Assembly (NCBI RefSeq): GCF_035083965.1
Contig: NC_089723.1
Span: forward strand, 7,773,501 to 7,837,500
From: Branchiostoma lanceolatum
Lineage: Eukaryota; Chordata; Leptocardii; Amphioxiformes; Branchiostomatidae
Length of the DNA stretch: 64,000 nucleotides
Reading direction: 5' to 3'
In this document: positions 1 through 12,600 of the stretch, piece by piece
Layout of the letters: each line of letters starts with the position of its first letter
Position numbering within the stretch: position 1 is the stretch's first letter
Notes under the pieces: generated by a model
The model's input: only the letters and a program-made list of their open reading frames with translations
What the model was told of the DNA's origin: nothing
Database searches by the model: none
Program-made: the position numbers and the translations under genes

Positions 1-257
1 GTAAGGCCTAAGAAAAAATGTTCAAGCACAAGTATGTTAATAAACTGAACACAAAAAAAATACAATGTTTACAACACATTCCTACTTCAACTGATAACAG
101 GGTTTGAAATACAGCAAGAAATACTGCAAGAAAATATGTAAGAATTGTTGGCCTGTTGTAAATTTCATCACTCAGATGTTCGATCAAAATCTTTTTACCT
201 ACCTTGTTAGTAGTCGACTAAAAAAAGCCTAGAGTCAGCAGGTTTGTCTAGGATTGG

Positions 258-450
258 TCAGGTAACAGGAACAGAACATTTTTGCCTAAGCATGGCAGGG
301 TAGGACAACACAATTCTATAAGCTGGTGCCAATATTTTGTCAATCTCTCCGTCAATGTTATATAAAACCTCCTTGATCTCCCTTACAATTTTTGAAAATA
401 ATTGTGGAGCCTGCTTGATACACTGTTGTGATTGGTAATGTTTCAGTGTC
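258..450 (-). CDS. Possible terminal coding exon, unrecognised
   Basis: An open frame of about 63 codons follows a good splice acceptor (pyrimidine-rich tract ending TTTGTAG, read on the minus strand) and ends at TGA. The peptide (starting TLKHYQSQQCIKQAPQLF) is helix-like and of normal amino-acid composition. I do not recognise a family. It could be the last exon of a minus-strand gene starting at the GC-rich block near 3.3 kb, an exon of the phosphatase-like gene, or chance. A GTAAGG inside it could also act as a donor. Confidence 0.25.
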
Positions 451-774
451 CTACAAATGAAGTCCAAGAGAAAAGATTAATATTAAAGGTCAAAATAGTA
501 GATTTATACAACTCATTTGTATTTAGTGCTGCATACCTAAACCTGTGTTCAGATTCAGAGGTTCAGACTTATGGTGGTTTAAGACAGTTTAGAACAAAAA
601 GGAGAATATAACTATAAGCAAGATTTTTTTTTCCATGTCCAGACTTGTTTCCAGACATTTATTAGTTTCACGTTAGGCCTAGTCCAGTTCAGATTAGGTA
701 TGCAGGAGTGCAGGACTATTTGCATTCATCTAAAATTTGAATCTACATGTATTTGTTTTTGTGTATGTATTCAG

Positions 775-982
775 GAGATGCTGCCAGATAGGACATCCAG
801 TGGTGTTCAGGTGTGCTTGCACCACCAACAAGAAATGTTGCCATTCAGAACCTTGGTCTGATTTGTCTTTGGACACAGAGTATGAGCCATCAAGCAACAG
901 ATCGGGAGGACCCGTGTACTTCCTTGGAACAGGAGCAGTTCACCACTCAAACACAACATTTTTGGCAATGTACAGAAGTTAG
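775..982 (+). CDS. Possible terminal exon or mobile-element remnant, Cys-rich
   Basis: After an acceptor-like TATTCAG the plus strand is open to a TAG and reads a Cys-rich peptide with CCQIGH, CACTTNKKCCH and a Gly/Ser/Thr-rich C-terminus. The composition looks coding and Cys/His spacing is zinc-binding-like, but no family is recognised and no partner exon was found. A fragment of a transposon-encoded protein is a reasonable alternative. Confidence 0.22.
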
Positions 983-1779
983 CACCCTTTTGCATGCAAC
1001 TTCAAAAAGCCTCAGGATGACCCATTTTTAGTTCAAATATTCAAAAGCTCCACACTGCATCTCTTATTAAATTTTTCTAGAAAAAAAATGTTTTATGAGA
1101 GCTAGGATCATTTCTACAGTGTACAGAAGGGAAGGTCTCCCTGATCCTGATCATTGCACAGACAGGAAGGACCACTCAAACCTCTTCTTGTTGGGATAGG
1201 CAATATACCTGTATGTCCTAAATGAAACAGACTCACTGCACACTTTTGAGTATTTTTCGTGTTTTTCAAAACAAAATTCCAATTGAAAACATTTGAAGAC
1301 AGTTATGTTATAAAAACTTCCTATTGTAATAGAGCATATCCAGGGCCCCACTGCAAAGCAGTGTAGTGCACTGAGTTGGGCCACAATGGCTAAATAAAAC
1401 AGAAAAAACAAACAAACAAGCATGCAGTTAAATTATTTGTTGTGTAACTTGTAGCTGTTAGACCTTGTGTATATTGACTATCTACCAATGTTAGCACTGA
1501 ACTGCTTGAAATTTAAAAAAAAGATTACATGTACATGTCTGTCTGCTGGATGGTAGATTTCGATAATTGTTTTGTTATTGAACAGGGGCATCATTATCAT
1601 GCCCTACATAGAATCTGTACTTACCTGTATTATCTGTTAAGTAATCTACACACATTTTGTATCAACATTTGTATAATAACTTTATTAATTAATAGAGCAA
1701 GAATTATAATTATATGAGTTTGTTTCTTTCAAGAATAGTTTGACAGCCATTACATTCATGGCATTACTGGTATTACCAC

Positions 1780-2145
1780 TCAGTAGTGATCATATTCAGC
1801 TTTATAACCAGAGGTCCTGGGTTCAAATTTGGGGTCCCCTGATGTGTCCCGTTGACGTTATGCCTTGGAAAAGGCACTTTACACAACTTTCCTCACTTCA
1901 CTCAGGTAAAAATGACAGTACCCATCTTCGGTTAGGGATTAAATGGAGGTCCTGTGTTTGAGGAATGCCACACCTTGATGGGTAGGAGAAACCAGCACAC
2001 TTATCTAAAAGAGCAGGGGTCTTTCCTGGTATGAGTGGATCATATAAATCTGTCTGAGTGGATATGCAGCTTGTACTCTTCAGTACAAATCTGGTGTGTT
2101 ATGCCTTGAGGCGGTTTACCGGGTATGCAATATGAACTAACAAAC
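1780..2145 (+). repeat. tRNA-derived SINE, family A, diverged copy
   Basis: It contains a B-box-like GGTTCAAATTT, the conserved core 'cctcacttcactcag', 'aaatggaggtcc' and a tail 'cagcttgtactcttcagtac'. The same order of blocks is seen at about 30.65-31.03 kb (plus) and 62.72-63.12 kb (minus), and the tail alone at about 36.43 kb. This is a decayed member of a Pol III SINE family. Confidence 0.65.
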
Positions 2146-3059
2146 AAACATATAAACTCAGCAGCGGTTGGAATAATGTTGCAGTTGCCTAATGAAACAC
2201 CATATACAGGAAACGTATGTATGCAAGGACATTATGATGTCCTTGATGTATGTAACTATGTACCTTTTATCATTAAAATAGTAGAGTCAAGTTAATAAGC
2301 ACAGGAACTTTAGCTAAATCATGCAATTTATTCAGAGGGTTTATAAAATTAATTTACAAAACAATAATACGTGAACAATCCGATCTAATCCGATGCACCG
2401 TGATGGTAATGAGGTAAAGATAACAAATATAGTAGTAACAAATTTGTCCATTAAATTTGAAGCACCCAAACAACCCCTTGGGTGGGAGGGGGGTAAACCA
2501 CTTACTGACAGGTGGTTCAAAAGCAAAATGTAAATTTTATGAAGCAAGATGAGGACTTTTTCACGTGTGACGATGTCTGAGCGACAATGATCAACTAGAT
2601 TTTTTTTTTTCAATCTAGAAAATTTTTCTCAAGTTTGTTTTGTTGCACGTTTCTTTTTTCGGATGTTGCGGCAGGAACGTAGGTTTAGGCTCCGTTTTTT
2701 TTTTGTCCGGCGATTGTTTCCTACGTCATATCCAGGAAAATTGCGTAACTATCAAAAGCATGGAAAATGCCACGAAAAGCGTATCATTTTGATAACGTAT
2801 GCCGCTACCGCAAGTCCAGGAGTAAACGAAAACTTGGTGGAAATAATTCAGAATAATTTGTATCAAGTCTCTGACCCTATGACGTCTACTGACGAACTCT
2901 CCAATTTCCCCAAGCCAAAAAGTATGCTAACTCCAGCCAAGTACACTAAACTGCCGATATTGTTCACCACTATCCAAACAATCTTGCCGTAAACTAGCCA
3001 CTCAACATTCTGAAGCCTAAAATTATAATTTTTCTTCGTGCACATCCATCGATTCCGTC

Positions 3060-3400
3060 GGTATATATGCCCTCCGCCCTACCGCCATCACGCTCCCTCC
3101 CACGACCTTCGTCGCCACCATCGTCCAGTTATGGTTCAGATCTGAACGATGTAATTCCTTCCTCGGTCCCTCCACTGGCTCCTTACGCTGGACAACTTGG
3201 AATTAGGTCTCTACACTCGAGGAGGAGACGGAAAACCGATCGGTTGTGTCCGCCATTTTCTGCAGTGCACCACGCCGCTCGCCGCGCGGAGCTTCTCTGT
3301 AGATGACGTCATAGCGCGCCGGGCAGCTCACCCGTTCTGGCCGTAGGTTGTTCGGCGGGTGTCGAAAATGGGACTTTTTGAAAACCCGTATAAACTTTAT
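3060..3400. promoter_or_regulatory. GC/CpG-rich promoter-like block with CRE and YY1-type motif
   Basis: A locally GC- and CpG-rich stretch in otherwise AT-rich DNA contains an exact palindromic cAMP response element TGACGTCA at 3304-3311 and, on the minus strand, AAAATGGCGGAC, a YY1-type motif that often overlaps a start codon. The minus-strand ATG there opens a short frame (MADTTDRFSVSSSS...) which ends after about 17 codons without a strong donor. It may be an alternative or nested promoter inside the phosphatase-like gene. Confidence 0.4.
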
Positions 3401-3643
3401 TTCTCAACCATGACGATTAAAAACTATATCAACACGTTTCAATATATGTATAGTTTCTGTATTTACGTGTATTTTAGACAATTGATCATCTTTCGTTAAG
3501 CCTTTAAAGGCGGTGGAAGGAGAGGGATGGACTCTGTCATCCAATACCGTGCCCTACAACTAGACACAGCTAACAGTTCTTGCCAAAGACCTATCTTGTA
3601 CAAATTGCTGAATACATAAGAAAGAGTCGGTCAGTACACCTAC

Positions 3644-6600
3644 CTGGGAGTACATTCATGTATCTGTTCTTGTCCTCAGTACCAGGAGGGATGTCAGAGG
3701 CCTTCGGCATTGGCATTGGGAGTGACTGTGAAATAGAGGAGTAGAAAGAGTCCATCATTTCAGATACAGCGGTGGTCACTTGTATACAACTCTACTTTAA
3801 TGTCTCTGAGATCATTCTAGATGACAACTGTACAAGGTTTAATTCGGTTTAAGTCTGCAGCTAGCAGCTAAATGTGCAAAGGCTTAAGTGTGATAGGTTG
3901 TTCAGTGTAATATAACCAGCTGCTGCCGTGCAGTGGGCCTGCAAAGCTGGTATGTTAAGCTGAAGGGTGGTTATACTAGCTGTATAGATACAGCTAAAGG
4001 GTTCCACATCTATATTTCACCGGAATCTTTGCATTAGATCACTATATCTACTGTATCCCCTATGCAAAACATACATCATTCTTACCTCAAATTCTTCCAC
4101 AATGGTTCTGATGTTGGAGTAGAACTTCACGATGCCGCTCAAGCTGAGGAGGTTACAAGGTCCATCCTTTGAAAAAAATAACAAGCCGGTTAGTTGGTTA
4201 AGTTTGACATATTTCCATAAATACAGGGGAGACTGTGAGCTGAGAAAGCGCCAGATCAGTAACTTTCCTCTGTATGACAGTAGATAGATGGAAAGAGGAT
4301 CGATTATCTTGCTAACCGACATCTTTCGCACTGCAGTTGCCGATTTAACTTCCTCATTAGTTCAGGCTCAAATGAGCATAGTACACAAAGTTTGCACTTT
4401 ATACCTATACCTTATACCTGTCCAGTGCAGACTGCCCGGTAATCTAATACCTTATGAGTCGTTTTGTCTGAGAGTTTTAACTAGGCGATCGAAAGATGCC
4501 AGTCTGCTACGTATATCTACTTTCCATTGCATGACAGGCACTTTTCATAACACCATGCATGAATTGCTGAATGCATCATGTTACATCATCCCATAACATT
4601 GCTACATGTACAACTGAGCCGAAACCTAGCCCGCTTAATTCTACCTATCAAAGCTGCCAACTATTTGAAATAGTATATGAACATGTGCAGGTCATTTACA
4701 TAAAACAGAACTGTGTTTAGCCAAGCAAAACAACCAAAAGCGGCATTCTATGACTCAAAGACATACCATCCTTAAAGGATTACAAGAAAGGAAGTGGACT
4801 CCAATACAAGAGGGACTGGAAAGAGACCGGTTTGGTGTGCAACCAAAAACTGGACTTTCAACTCTGTTAATATATTCTTGGGGACCTTTAGTCTTTCCGA
4901 TGTTTAAATGTACACTCACTTTCAAAGAGTCCATTATAACTGTTGATAGCATGTTGGAACAAACGACTGGTTGTGGAATTATCATTATACTAAGTCTATC
5001 TTTTTTACTTTTCACGCCAGAATGTCATAATTATTATTAATAAGTGACAACAGCCCTTCTACAATATCTTGTTGGTACCTGACCTGATACTTACCACCTA
5101 TACATATTCTAGGCATATCTACATGGAACTGTTGGAAACTGAAGTTTTTGGGACTTGCAGACAAATGTCCTTAAGCCGGCGTCACAATTCATGTGAGCAT
5201 CGGCCGAATTTGTAGATCGCCCGAAGCTCGACAAATTTCGAAATCGCCCGAGCGTCGACCATCTTTTCCAATGAAAATCTCGGGTACATCTGTCGAACAC
5301 TAAAAACCCCCCATGAGATGGTACCATCTCTTGGACATGGACGAAGTCAGTATCGACTAACCTGGTAAAAGGCCAATATTTGGATCAACTTTTATTTCTA
5401 AAAATCGCCCGAAGCCCGCGTAATCGACAGGACGTTGGCCGTACTTCGGCCGAAAATGCACATTTGAAGCTCGCCAACACGTCGGCCGAGCTGAATTTCT
5501 TATTTGTGACAGGGGCTTTACTGTAAATGTAATGCTTGGCCATCATCAAGAGCAATGGACAACCAATGAATGCTTGGAAAGGACTAAACTGACAATGTGT
5601 ACATGATACTTGAAAAGTATTATGAATAATGTACACCAACTTGTTAACAAAAACATAACTAATCAATATTCTCCAAACATAACCTTTTGAATTCTTCTTC
5701 AGGTCAGGTAACTTAGTGGGAACAATGGGAAAAGTTTTATCATAAAACAAACATGACACAAATGTGTGCACAAAATGGCTTCCAGTGTTGGCAGAAAAGC
5801 ACAAGGCCGACAAGAAACCTGGGGGTCTAAAGTCTCCTCTAAAATGGTCCCCCTCCTCTATTTGCCTACTGATAGGCTATCTCCAGCTGTTTAATGCGTT
5901 ATGTATTGTTTGGTAGCACAGCTGGGTATATGACAAGTCAGACATAAATACAGACAAACCTGTACAAGTGACCACCCTTACATAAGGAAACCTGGCCAAT
6001 GTGACCACTTTTTGGTGACCCCTTAGATAGTTTCATCGCATTGACATAAGCATTAGGAATCCAGATTTTAGTGGTCCCCGAGTGGTCGTCTTGGGAAGTT
6101 TTGACTGTAATAGTAAGCCTGGCAATGTCCTGAAACAATGTGGGTGGGGGGAGTCTGTAGCATTCAATCAAACTGTATTCAGACAATCTTCAGTTGTAGT
6201 ATCAAGGAGATAGACACAGGAATGACACATGCATGGAACATGGCAGTATCAGGGCTCGAAATAGTGGGTGCATGTGCACCTGTGCGCACCCAAAATTGGA
6301 GCTGTGCACCTAATTTACCTAGATAATTCATATGATTGTTATTTTTGTATAATTTTGACCTATTTCTTTATAAATTGTTATTCATTATAATACTTATTAT
6401 GTTTACAACTCAAAATTCACTTTGTAGTTCCTCTTCTTTTCATTTGTTTCATTAGGATTTATGTTACAATTCCAATTTCTTCTTTCGTTAGTTTTTCTTA
6501 GTTTCGATGATATATAATTTTGTAAAAATCCCATTTGTGTAGTTTAGGGGAGGCCCCTGAAAAGCCGTATAGGCTTCTGGCCTCTCCTGCATGTATTCTT

Positions 6601-9600
6601 TGCTCTATTTATCTTTGTTTTATATTGTACATATGCGAAGAAACAATAAACAATAAACAATAAACAAACAACATTTTTGTACTCTATGGGGTAACGGTTC
6701 TCTTGTTAGAGTTAGGCAGCAGGGAGAAGGTTAATTCCAATGACATCTGCAGTGCTACGTGCTGGTACCACAGACCTGTGCTGTCACACTTGCAGCTGTC
6801 TCAACCTGAGCCACAGTCAACACAGCACTGCTGTTCACCGAGTTTAACATCTGTAACAGCAGCTGTTACTGACACAGCTAAAAGTCTAAAGTGTCAACTA
6901 TGTACTTATCCATAGTTGACACTTGAGAATCAAACTGACTGAGGAAAAAATGAGAACAGAGACAGAACATCAATTCATCCAGGAACAAGGAGTAAAAGAA
7001 TACACACAGCTGACAGCAAAAACAAGAAACACAGGAACACAGTCATCACTCCAAAGACAATGTACAGAGAACTTTGTCATCCGACAATAAAAAAAGTTGT
7101 AAGAACAGTAATTCTTGTGTAGCATTTACCGGGCACCCATACAACCCACTTACCATAAAGTATGCAGGGCTCGAAATACTGGGTGCATGTGCACCAAAAA
7201 TTGGAGCTGTGGACCTAATTTTTGACTGTTGGTGCAAGATATTTTTGTACGCTGTAGGGTAAAGCTACATGTATTGTACACTACTATACAGAATATGTTT
7301 GCAATCTAACTATCAGAAAAAGCAATATTACCTTTTGTTGTACTTTATTTCATGTATTACTTGTTTGAAATTTTGAAGTTAGCTAGAGAATTACAGATTA
7401 AAGTTCTTAAGAGAGGCAGAAGCGTTAAACTTTGAATATGTACTTTATGTTTTGCAGACATTCAACTTTATTGCACGTTGTGCACCCAAAATTCTTTCTG
7501 TGCACTTAATTTTTTTGGTTCGGTGCACCAGTGCACCTATACCCAAAATGGAATTTCGAGCCCTGGGTATGGGAATATAGGAGCCCCGGTAAACTAACTA
7601 GTGTAAAAACCCAAAGGGGCGAGTACGACGCTCCCGGGATTCGAACTCAAGCCCATCCCAATCCGCACGGCTTGGGAATTCAACACGCTAACCACTAGGC
7701 TAAAAGGTCCGGACCTGTTAGACTGGTCAGTTAGTGGAGGTTGATCCCCACTGTTACACTAGGATGGCACCTAGGCTACCAAACATCTAGACTCCTTTCC
7801 CCTTACTCACCCTCTCCAAAGCCTCGTTCACAAAAGCCAGTTCTGACTTGGATGGTTCTGAAGACAGCGTACTGGACTTTTCAGGAGAGCAGTACTCTAG
7901 AGGGAAGGAATCTGTAGTGTCCAGGCCCTGTGTCGACTTGTTGCCATAGTACTGTCTCTTGAAGGCTATGTTCTGCTGTTTTCTGATGACCTAAAGAAGG
8001 AAAAAGAAAAAAAAAGAGAATTTTTAGGTATGGTTACTGTAAACTACATCCTCTTTGTAGTGTAGAAATGCCCTATTTGTTTACCATAAACAAATATATC
8101 TTAATGAGATTAGACGTCAATCACATACATATTAACAATGACAACGCTACACAATACGATATGCGTATTGCGTAGAGTTTTCCTTCTTTACAAATAAGTA
8201 TCATATCTCCACATACATGCATGGTTTGGGATCTAACAAAAAGGCACTTTTACAATAGCCTGGGTGCCATCCTAGTTATAGTTTTTAACCTCCCTATGAT
8301 GGCACCCAGGCTATTCTTATAGGTCAGTAGTATTGAATAGAAGCCAACTACCCAGGACGTCGCTGAAAGATCCCCTAAAATGAGTCATTAACTGATGCCA
8401 GATGTTGTGATATGGGGAAGGACAGTAAACAGGAAATTGTGAACTACTTTTCCACGATTTTAGGATCTTCTTGCCAAGAATGAGTTTCTCTCTTCCCAAA
8501 TTGCTCCCAAAAGTGCAAGTGGAACATTAAGTGAAGTTGAACACTCTGGTACATCGGGCAATGACCTGCCACCCCCCCAGACACAATAGCAGCCCCTATG
8601 GTCCAACAGGTTTAAAGATAGCTACTTGAATTTCTTTAGTTACTCATTTATATATCAATCCAGATACTTCATATACAGGTCTATGATAAGCCTCATTCTC
8701 AGTCACAGATAGTGGATGCTATCTGAAATGTAGTCTCTCCCAGACTACATGTAACTACGCCGGCTATAGGGAGTATATTTGCCAGGGTTTCATTTGCAGG
8801 CGCCGCTACATGAGCGAAATGTGATCTTCACCGCGGACTGACTCTACTGGCTACTAATTCCTTTTTCTGCAGAATTCTACGATCCATACGCCCGTAAGAG
8901 GGCCTGGTGAAGGGCTATCTGAAATGTCGGACTTTTTAATTTTTAGAATGTATCCAGTTGCTTCATCTATTTTGACGCAACATTGTACTTGGATGCAGGG
9001 CTGTCTCCAGCTTAAAATGTTTTTTCCATCCAACTCATTGTTTGGGAGCCGATGTTGTTGAATTTTGTTGTTAAATCTGTCATTTTAAGCTTGCAAAAAT
9101 ACCTTTCCATCCATGTCATATCATGAAGTTCAGGCTTTTTTGAAGGACGAGTATTGTCCGTCTCAAGATGCAAATTACCGTCCAATGACGGAGGGACGGT
9201 TCCTCAAGACAGCCCTGCTTTATCAATGAAATAAGTGTAGACCTTTAGAATGAATCCAGTTACTTGATTTATTCTGTATGATGCAATGTTGTGCTTGGAT
9301 GTCAAACCTTCATCAATGAAATAATGTAAAAGCATTGAAGTTCGCAGTAATTTAATTTCGTGGGAGAATATGGAGCTTTCGAGGTGATTTCAAGTCCAAA
9401 AACAAGGTAGTAGACGGGTAGAAGACAAAACAAGAATCTTGCAGTGGTTTTAAGTTTGAGGTGAAGAGATCACTGTGAAAACCGCAAACATTAAACCACT
9501 GCAAACTTTTCAACATTACAGCAAAGATCTTCACCTGTATGGCTATGAAGAGGACAAGGCTGATGCAGAAGATGACAGCGATGGTGACGGCAGCTGTCAC

Positions 9601-12600
9601 ACCTATAGACATGGAGCCCCGTGTCCCCTCCCTGCCTGCTACATCTACCTCAGGGGGGCCCAGGTACACCTTCTGGATCTGGTGAGGAAATATAAAATAT
9701 ATGATCAAAGAAATAATAAACATGGAATTTACACAACTTGATTATGGACAAGAAAGTATGCCAGTAAATATTTTACAACAAAGATAGAAAGTTTACTGCA
9801 AGTTCGTGCCCAAAGGCTAATTGCAGGTAAATTGTAGAAATATAGCAAAAACATACATGCAGGGCTCGAAATAGTGGGTGCATGTGCACCTGTGTGCACC
9901 CAAAATTGGAGCTGTGCACCTTATTTTTGACTGTGGGTGCACCAGTCCACCTAGATATTTTTGTAGGCTATAGGATAAGTGTACTATTGTACACTAAAGT
10001 ATATAGAATATTCTACCAGAAAAGGGAATATAACCTTTTGTTGTACTTTATTTGATGTATCACTTGTTTGAAATAGAATTACAGATTGAAGTTCTTATAA
10101 GCATTAAACATTGTAATTATGTTTTGCTGACGTTCTACTTTATTCTATGTGGTCATTGTGGTGCACCCAAAATTCTTTCTGTGCACCTAATTTTTTTGGT
10201 TGGGTGCACCAGTGCACCTATTTCCAAAAATGAATTTCGAGCCCTGTGTAACATGTGACAGTGAACTGTGACTGACATTGTTGTAACCAAAAAATTATAG
10301 ACTATTTGAATACTTGGCTATATCTAGACAAGCTGTATTTGACTTCTTTTTTGGAGGCTCTCTTCTTCTTCTTTTTTACAAAAAGTCTGACTTTTTCTAG
10401 AAAATAGAACGAAAAAGCTGCCATAACACTGCCTAAGTATCAAATGTGTCGGTAGCTTCGGTATTGTCCACAGGGGAGCCCCTTAACAACTGTCTACCCG
10501 CAAGTAGCTAGAATTGATATTCAAGTCAGGTATACACATGCAATAGTGCTATCATAAGGTTGATCTTTGTTATAGTCTGCATCCTAGTGGTACCCATTAC
10601 TGATAGCCAAGTGTAAGACATAAAGACATGCAGAAACACATTTGGTGCATGAGAAAAATACTGTCATCAGTCATCTATTTCTCTGTATGTACTTGTATGG
10701 CTGTGTACCTAAACAAAAATTTAGGTACAGCTACGGTACAGTGGTTGGACGGACCTGTACATGTACCTGAATAAGTTTGGTCAATTATCTGTAATTTAAA
10801 CATGGAGCCAAGTTAGCCAACTGTCTTTTTTAGTGGTAAATTGTCATCTTTGTATGAGGATTTATGTCTTTGAATCTGGAAAGAAGTCTATTTGCAAGTT
10901 TTCTTCATTTTCAACCGTGAGGTTATCAAAATTGTCATCTCTGTCAAGCGATTTACCTACCTTTAGTCTAAAAAATGGTGTCCACTAGTGTTTTAGTTTG
11001 TTCAGGTACGTGTACAGGTACAGTAGATGTTCAGGTCCTGTACCTAAACAATTTTACAGGTACAGGTACAGGTTTTAGGTACACAGCTCTATTACAGTAC
11101 TTGTCTTACCTTCCCAATGAAAATCCCTCCTAAGACATCACGATCTTTGCTCAACAGCGAATAGATGTCTTCAGTCATTTTGGGATCTGTCCCATCCTTC
11201 CCAGTCATGTAGAAAGAAACAGTAATAGAGCTTTCCCTTGTTTTCCTGGAGCGCATGGGCAGACATATTCTCGTGATGTTGATCAACACAACGTCTGTGT
11301 ATGTCACATCGTTTACTGTCTTCCCTCTTAAGACAGAAATCACAGCGTTTTTAAACTCCTTTTGAGCTTTGCAGAACTGCGGCCATGACATTTTCATCTC
11401 AACCATGATGTAGGAATCAGGATCTGGGATCTGTGTGATGACTCTAGAGGTAGGGTGTCTAGACGTTACAGCTGAGGTGCTTACTGTGGTGCTTGGTGTC
11501 ATAGTTGTGGTTTGGGGCCTGGTTGTTGTAGTGGGGCGTATTGTTGTAGTGGGATGTATTGTTGAGGTTTCAACTGTTGAAGGTGGCATGGAAGAAGGTT
11601 TTATTGTGGGAGGGGGTATAGTTTTGGTTTGGCTAGTGGTTGAACTTTCTGTTGTGATACGAGCAACAGTAGTCTCTAAAATAGTGCTTGACATTGGTGT
11701 TGTATTCGGAGGAGTGCTTCGTTCAGCTTCTACAGTGGATGCCAATTTTGTAGTGCTGGAAGCAGTGGTGTCGCTTGGCAAGGGTGGTCTTGAAGTTATC
11801 TTCACTGTTGGCTTTTCTGGCTTCACAGTGGACACAAGTGAAACATGAGGCAGTGTTGGCACCCAAGCAGTAGTCCTAGATGAGCTTGGTGCCACCTGCA
11901 CTGTTGGAGTTTGATAACTTGGCTCTGTAACAGGTCTCACTGTGGGCGTCCTGTCACTTGAGTCAGTCTGTTTATAAGCTGTTGTGGGAGGTTCCTCTGT
12001 TGGCACCCTGCTCGTTTGTCGATTAGTGGTAGATCTTGCTGTGGCAGTTGTCTCCAACTGTTGGAAGTGAGTTGTCGTCCTCACATGCTCACTCTCTGTC
12101 GGCTCAGGTTCTGTGGATCTTATCAAAGGAGGTTCTTCGGTTTCAGCCCCAATATTGGGGTGTCGTGTCCTTGGAAGCTCAGTGCTTGGTGCAAGGATGG
12201 GCCTTTCAGTAACGTCGGGGATTAAAGGTCTCTCAGTTTCCACATGTTCTGTAGGAGGAGGCGGGGATGGTTCTCTAGGAGGAAGTGTCCGCTCCCCATG
12301 TCCCTCTGTAGGCTCAGTGGGAGGGCGGACAGTTGGCTCCCTCCCAGACTCCTCTGTGGGTACTGGCACGGTCCTGGGACGTGTCACGTGACCAGGTTCG
12401 GTCCCTTCTCCCCCCTCCCCTGGGTTGTTGTGGTTGTCCAGGTCCCCATCCTCCTGATGGGAGCTTGAGGGCGGCCATCGTCCTCTGGAACTGGAAGGTA
12501 GCTGAGGACCCTGGGTCTGCAACCCCCCTCCAGGGTTGATGTTGACAGGTTCTCCATCTGTTAGAGGATCACCGATTGGCTGATCTCCATCTCCGTTCCT

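Noticed and set aside
3591-3779. Extending the phosphatase exon upstream to 3778 at a second acceptor
   Set aside because: That acceptor would break the phase with the preceding exon; the pyrimidine-rich TTTCACAG giving a start at 3725 keeps it.
5165-5520. Possible MITE with GCCGGCGTCACAA-like ends and TCGGCCGA motifs
   Set aside because: The ends match only loosely and no flanking duplication could be found, so it is not listed as an element.
11435-12540. Several plus-strand open frames up to 137 codons
   Set aside because: They are antisense to the Thr/Ser/Pro-rich exon; the codon bias there removes stops on the other strand.
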